From Stenotrophomonas sp. Iso1 (GTDB taxonomy: Bacteria > Pseudomonadota > Gammaproteobacteria > Xanthomonadales > Xanthomonadaceae), in the NCBI RefSeq assembly GCF_027497995.1, contig NZ_JAODBT010000001.1, positions 1,824,488-1,888,487 of the forward strand: a stretch of 64,000 bases of DNA, read 5' to 3'. Every line of letters begins with the position of its first letter. Position 1 is the first letter of the stretch. The notes under the pieces are model-generated. The model was not told where the DNA came from, searched no databases, and saw only the letters and a program-made list of their open reading frames with translations. This document shows, piece after piece, positions 60,970 through 64,000 of this stretch. Made by a program: the position numbers and the translations under genes.

Positions 60970-61143
60970 CGTCATTCCCGCGAGGGTGTGGGGATGGCTT
61001 TCCCCAGTCTCGTTGAGACGTTCATTCGCACGAAGGCCGGAATCGCTCTCGGCTTCCGAATCGCGTGAAATCGAGTGTTGGAACGACGGTCCAAAGCAAA
61101 AGCGCAGGGTCGAAGAGTGGTTTCCGCCGTCGCGGGAATGACG
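60970..61143. repeat. Inverted repeat element of 174 bp between lysS and fadD
   Basis: The 357-base gap from 60882 to 61238 has no gene. After the lysS terminator it holds CGTCATTCCCGCGA at 60970-60983 and its exact reverse complement at 61130-61143, so 14-bp inverted ends bound a 174-base element. Repeats with CATTCCCGCGA cores are common in Xanthomonadaceae. No transposase frame is inside. Confidence 0.65.
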
Positions 61144-61178
61144 GTATCGCGTCAACAGCAAACCCAGTATCCAAAACA

Positions 61179-61208
61179 GAAAGCCCTCCCGGCGAGGGGA
61201 GGGCTTTC
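61179..61208. terminator. Bidirectional terminator next to fadD
   Basis: GAAAGCCCTCCC and GGGAGGGCTTTC (12 bp) with loop GGCGAG, 30 bases after the fadD stop. Confidence 0.85.
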
Positions 61209-61238
61209 GTCATTCAACGGATTACATCCAGTGCCTGA

Positions 61239-62921
61239 TCAGGCTTCCGGCTTTGCATCTCGCAGTTCGCGACGAAGAATCTTGCCGACGTTGGTCTTCG
61301 GCAGTTCCTTGCGGAACTCGACGATGCGCGGGTGCTTGTAACCGGTAAGGTTGGCGCGGGCGAATTCCTTGACCTGTTCTTCGGTCAGGTTCGGGTCCTT
61401 CTTGACGATGACCACCTTCACCACTTCGCCGGATTTCTCGCTCGGTGCGCCGACGGCAGCTACTTCAAGAATGCCGGGCATCATCGCCAGCACGTCTTCG
61501 ATCTCGTTCGGGTAGACGTTGAAGCCGGACACCAGAATCATGTCCTTCTTGCGGTCGACGATATAGAAGAAGCCGTTTTCGTCCATGCGTGCCATGTCGC
61601 CGGTATGCAGCCAGCCCTCAGCATCAAGCACCTTGTCGGTTTCATCCTGGCGATGCCAGTAACCCTTCATCACCTGCGGGCCACGGATGCACAGCTCGCC
61701 GACTTCGCCCATCGGCACCCGCTGCCCATCGTCGTTCTTGACGCAGGCATCGGTGGACGGAATCGGCAGGCCGATGGCGCCGTTGTATTCCTTTAGATCG
61801 AGTGGGTTGATACAGGCCGCCGGCGAGGTTTCGGTGAGGCCGTAAGCTTCCACCAGGGTGACACCGGTGACCTTCTTCCACTTCTCTGCCACGGCGCGTT
61901 GCACCGCCATGCCGCCGCCCAGTGCGAACTTGAGCGAGGAGAAATCCACGTCGGCAAAACCGTCGGTATTGAGCAGGCCGTTGAACAGCGTGTTGACACC
62001 GGTGATGGCAGTGAAACGGTTGTTCTTCAGCTCCTTGACGAAGCCCTTCATGTCGCGCGGATTGGTGATGAGGTAGTTCAGGCCGCCGAGCTTCATGAAG
62101 ACCAGCCCGTTCGCCGTCAACGCGAAGATGTGGTACAGCGGCAGCGCGGTGATGATGACTTCTTCGCCGGCCTTCACGCCCGATGCGCCAATCCATGCCG
62201 AGGCCTGCTGCATGTTGGCGATCAGGTTGCGATGTGTGAGCATCGCGCCCTTGGCCACACCGGTGGTGCCACCGGTGTACTGCAGGAAGGCGATGTCGTC
62301 GTGATCGATTTCCACCACCGGTAGCGTGTGGCGCTTGCCAAGGCTCAAGGCTTCCTTGAAACGGGTCGCATTGGGCAGGCGGTAGTCCGGCACCATTTTC
62401 TTTACGTACTTCAGTACGAAATTGACGATTGGGCCCTTCGGGAAGCCGAGCATGTCGCCCAGGCCGGTGGTGATGACCTGCTTGACCGGGGTATCAGCAA
62501 TGACCTGCTGCACGGTTTGGCCAAAGTTGTCGACGACTACCAATACGGCAACGTCGGCATCCACCAGCTGGTGCTTCAGTTCGCGCGCGGTATAGAGCGG
62601 GTTGACGTTCACCACGGTCAGGCCGGCGCGCAGGATGCCGAAGATGGCAATCGGGTACTGCAGGCAGTTGGGCATCATCACCGCAACGCGGTCGCCCTTC
62701 TTGAGCTGCAGCTCTCCCAGCAGGTAGGCCGCGAACTGGGTGATCAGTACATCGGCTTCGCCGTAGGTGAGTACCTTGCCGAAGTTCGAGTAGGCGGGAC
62801 GATCACGGAACTTGGCTACGGACGTGTCGAATACGGCTGCGACGGAACGAAACTCGTTGACGTCGATTTCAGCCGGCACGCCAGCCGGGTAGCTCTGCAG
62901 CCAGGGACGTTCCTGATTCAT
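61239..62921 (-). CDS. fadD: Long-chain-fatty-acid--CoA ligase
   Basis: The enzyme activates fatty acids as acyl-CoA at the inner membrane for beta-oxidation or lipid making. From the ATG at 62921 (GGAGG upstream) it has 560 residues. The AMP motif is YTGGTTGVAKGA (about 215-226), the middle block AYGLTETSPAAC, and the linker GWLHTGDMARMDENGF with the fatty-acid signature DRKKDMILVSGFNVYPNEIE. The last residues fit FadD. It is convergent with lysS. Confidence 0.95.
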   Translation of the reverse strand: MNQERPWLQSYPAGVPAEIDVNEFRSVAAVFDTSVAKFRDRPAYSNFGKVLTYGEADVLITQFAAYLLGELQLKKGDRVAVMMPNCLQYPIAIFGILRAGLTVVNVNPLYTARELKHQLVDADVAVLVVVDNFGQTVQQVIADTPVKQVITTGLGDMLGFPKGPIVNFVLKYVKKMVPDYRLPNATRFKEALSLGKRHTLPVVEIDHDDIAFLQYTGGTTGVAKGAMLTHRNLIANMQQASAWIGASGVKAGEEVIITALPLYHIFALTANGLVFMKLGGLNYLITNPRDMKGFVKELKNNRFTAITGVNTLFNGLLNTDGFADVDFSSLKFALGGGMAVQRAVAEKWKKVTGVTLVEAYGLTETSPAACINPLDLKEYNGAIGLPIPSTDACVKNDDGQRVPMGEVGELCIRGPQVMKGYWHRQDETDKVLDAEGWLHTGDMARMDENGFFYIVDRKKDMILVSGFNVYPNEIEDVLAMMPGILEVAAVGAPSEKSGEVVKVVIVKKDPNLTEEQVKEFARANLTGYKHPRIVEFRKELPKTNVGKILRRELRDAKPEA

Positions 62922-63026
62922 CTTCCCCTCCAGGAAATGGATGTGATCTAGTGGTAAGGCCCGGCATTCAGACACCGGGTCATTGCCGCAGCATACCGTT
63001 CCGAATTGAAAAGGCGAAGGGATTAG

Positions 63027-63476
63027 ATGATCCGAACAGTCCTCAACTGCATGCTTTGTGCGGTGATTGTGCTTTCCATGGCCGCTTGCGGGCGGGAACT
63101 ACCCGAGCAGCGGCTGCGGCAGACGATTGCTGCAATGCAGGAAGCGGTGGAGAAGGGGGCGCCGAAGAACTTCATGGAATCAGTCGCCGAGGATTTCGTT
63201 GGCAACGGCGGGCTGGACCGTGCGGGGCTGGAACGGCTGCTCAAGGGACAACTGCTGCTCAACCCGAATGTGACGGTGCAGACGGGCCCGTTGTCGGTGG
63301 AAATGGGTGCGGACGACGCCACCGCAACGGTGCGCCTCAGCGTATTGCTGGCCGGCGGCAGTGGGCGCTTTGTTCCGGAGCGTGGCGACATGCAGGAGCT
63401 TGTCAGCGGTTGGCGCGAAGAAGACGGCCAGTGGCGTTTGTACAGCGCATCGTGGAAGCCGGTAGGCGCCGACTAA
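63027..63476 (+). CDS. Small lipoprotein with NTF2-like fold
   Basis: The 149-residue precursor has lipobox SMAAC (Cys21). The mature part starts with a helix RLRQTIAAMQEAVEKG, followed by FMESVAEDFVGNGGLDRAGLERLL and three or four strands (VTVQTGPLSVEM, ATVRLSVLLAG, WRLYSASWK), which is the cone-like NTF2 layout. I do not recognise a named family. It stands opposite fadD and has a long hairpin after it. Confidence 0.72.
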   Translation: MIRTVLNCMLCAVIVLSMAACGRELPEQRLRQTIAAMQEAVEKGAPKNFMESVAEDFVGNGGLDRAGLERLLKGQLLLNPNVTVQTGPLSVEMGADDATATVRLSVLLAGGSGRFVPERGDMQELVSGWREEDGQWRLYSASWKPVGAD

Positions 63477-63487
63477 CCGTTCAATAT

Positions 63488-63542
63488 AACAACGGCGCGG
63501 GCCGCATCGGGGTTGTTGCCCCGTGCGACCCGCGCCGTTGTT
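63488..63542. terminator. Long bidirectional hairpin between the lipoprotein gene and serA
   Basis: A perfect 14-bp outer stem (63488-63501 with 63529-63542) plus inner stems CGCA/TGCG and CGGGG/CCCCG, with loop TTGTTG. T-rich ends on both strands fit termination of both convergent genes. Confidence 0.85.
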
Positions 63543-63554
63543 GTGTCGTGGCTA

Positions 63555-64000
63555 TCAGTACAGGACGCGCGTGCGCAACGTACCCGGGATGGCCGCAAGC
63601 TCATCGCGGATGGCGCCGGCCTGTTCTTCGCTGGCTGCAATGTCGATGACCACGTAGCCAACCTTGGGGTCGGTGCGCAGGAACTGGCCGTCAATGTTGA
63701 GGTTGTGGCGGGAGAAGATCTCATTGATCTTGGACAACACGCCCGGCACGTTGCTGTGGATGTGCAGCAGACGCGTGCTCTGCGCATGTTCGGGCAAGGT
63801 GACTTCGGGGAAATTGACGGCCGACAGGGTGGAGCCATTGTCGCTGTAGCGCACGAGCTTGGCAGCGACTTCGATGCCGATGTTGTCCTGCGCTTCCAGC
63901 GTGGAGCCGCCAACGTGCGGGGTCAAAATGACGTTGTCGTGCGCGGTGAGCGGCGACTCGAACTTGTCACCATTGCCCTTGGGCTCGACCGGGAACACGT
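63555..64000 (-). CDS. serA: D-3-phosphoglycerate dehydrogenase, C-terminal part; 5' end beyond window
   Basis: The frame stays open to the right window edge, so about 148 residues of the C terminus are present. The enzyme makes 3-phosphohydroxypyruvate, the first step to serine. DVFPVEP then NVILTPHVGGSTLEAQ (catalytic His in TPHVGGST) closes the nucleotide-binding domain, and an ACT domain follows (RLLHIHSNVPGVLSKINEIF and GYVVIDI), the serine-binding site of E. coli-type SerA. It converges with the small lipoprotein gene. Confidence 0.96.
   Translation of the reverse strand, partial: VFPVEPKGNGDKFESPLTAHDNVILTPHVGGSTLEAQDNIGIEVAAKLVRYSDNGSTLSAVNFPEVTLPEHAQSTRLLHIHSNVPGVLSKINEIFSRHNLNIDGQFLRTDPKVGYVVIDIAASEEQAGAIRDELAAIPGTLRTRVLY

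Overview
The window reads as a high-GC chromosomal segment from the family Xanthomonadaceae (Stenotrophomonas / Xanthomonas / Pseudoxanthomonas type gammaproteobacterium). The basis is inference from gene content and style: a fumarase class I that starts with GTG, a DUF6116-like protein, a peptide transporter followed by a rhomboid, many small glycine-zipper lipoproteins, and dispersed CCCTTCGGGCA-type hairpin repeats between genes. I see 62 protein genes on both strands, two of them cut by the window edges (selO at the left, serA at the right). There are no rRNA or tRNA genes, CRISPR arrays, insertion sequences or prophage genes that I can support.

Layout. 1-8.7 kb: end of selO, apt, a thioesterase, a small membrane protein, the RNA helicase dbpA, the divergent yeiH / LysR pair, and the ABC-F ATPase uup. 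8.8-16.5 kb: a secreted or anchored barnase-like RNase overlapping its barstar-like inhibitor, Mn-type superoxide dismutase, a degenerate EEP-fold protein, POT peptide transporter, rhomboid, a small acetyltransferase, a DUF3298 lipoprotein, and cyclopropane fatty acid synthase. 16.6-20.5 kb: a four-gene MarR-FUSC-DUF1656-HlyD efflux operon. 20.8-31.7 kb, mostly minus strand: M3 peptidase, glutathione peroxidase, a membrane-anchored double AAA+ ATPase, ferredoxin-NADP reductase behind a Fur-like box, an ABC exporter, a BON protein, a TRIC-like channel, and an ECF41-type sigma factor with its AhpD-like partner. 31.8-44.7 kb: fumarase, a cysteine-rich lipoprotein, two glutathione S-transferases, a fatty acid hydroxylase, a DsbA-like protein, phospholipase A1 with an ArsC-like protein, a cold shock protein, glycine-zipper proteins, cytochrome c', tcdA and tatD. 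44.7-54.1 kb: a fused E1 dehydrogenase, FMN reductase, dnaB, photolyase, an OmpA-like lipoprotein, a diguanylate cyclase and an acyltransferase. 54.2-64 kb: a membrane LytTR regulator, two adjacent PPC-repeat proteins, prfB with its programmed frameshift, lysS, fadD, a small lipoprotein and the end of serA.

Several groups are likely to act together. Oxidative and envelope stress functions recur (sodA, glutathione peroxidase, fpr, the ECF41/AhpD pair, GSTs, the cfa gene, rhomboid, pldA). The MarR operon forms a likely three-part efflux system under local control. The LytTR regulator and the divergent acyltransferase share a short intergenic region holding three repeats spaced exactly 21 bp apart, which is the spacing expected for LytTR binding. 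That region and the PPC-repeat pair downstream are the least described parts of the window.

At the level of expression, several genes (uup, tcdA, the LytTR gene and probably the TRIC and dbpA genes) have a -10-like hexamer only 5-7 bases before the start codon and no Shine-Dalgarno site, which suggests leaderless transcripts. All functional calls rest on reading motifs by eye; no database search was run.
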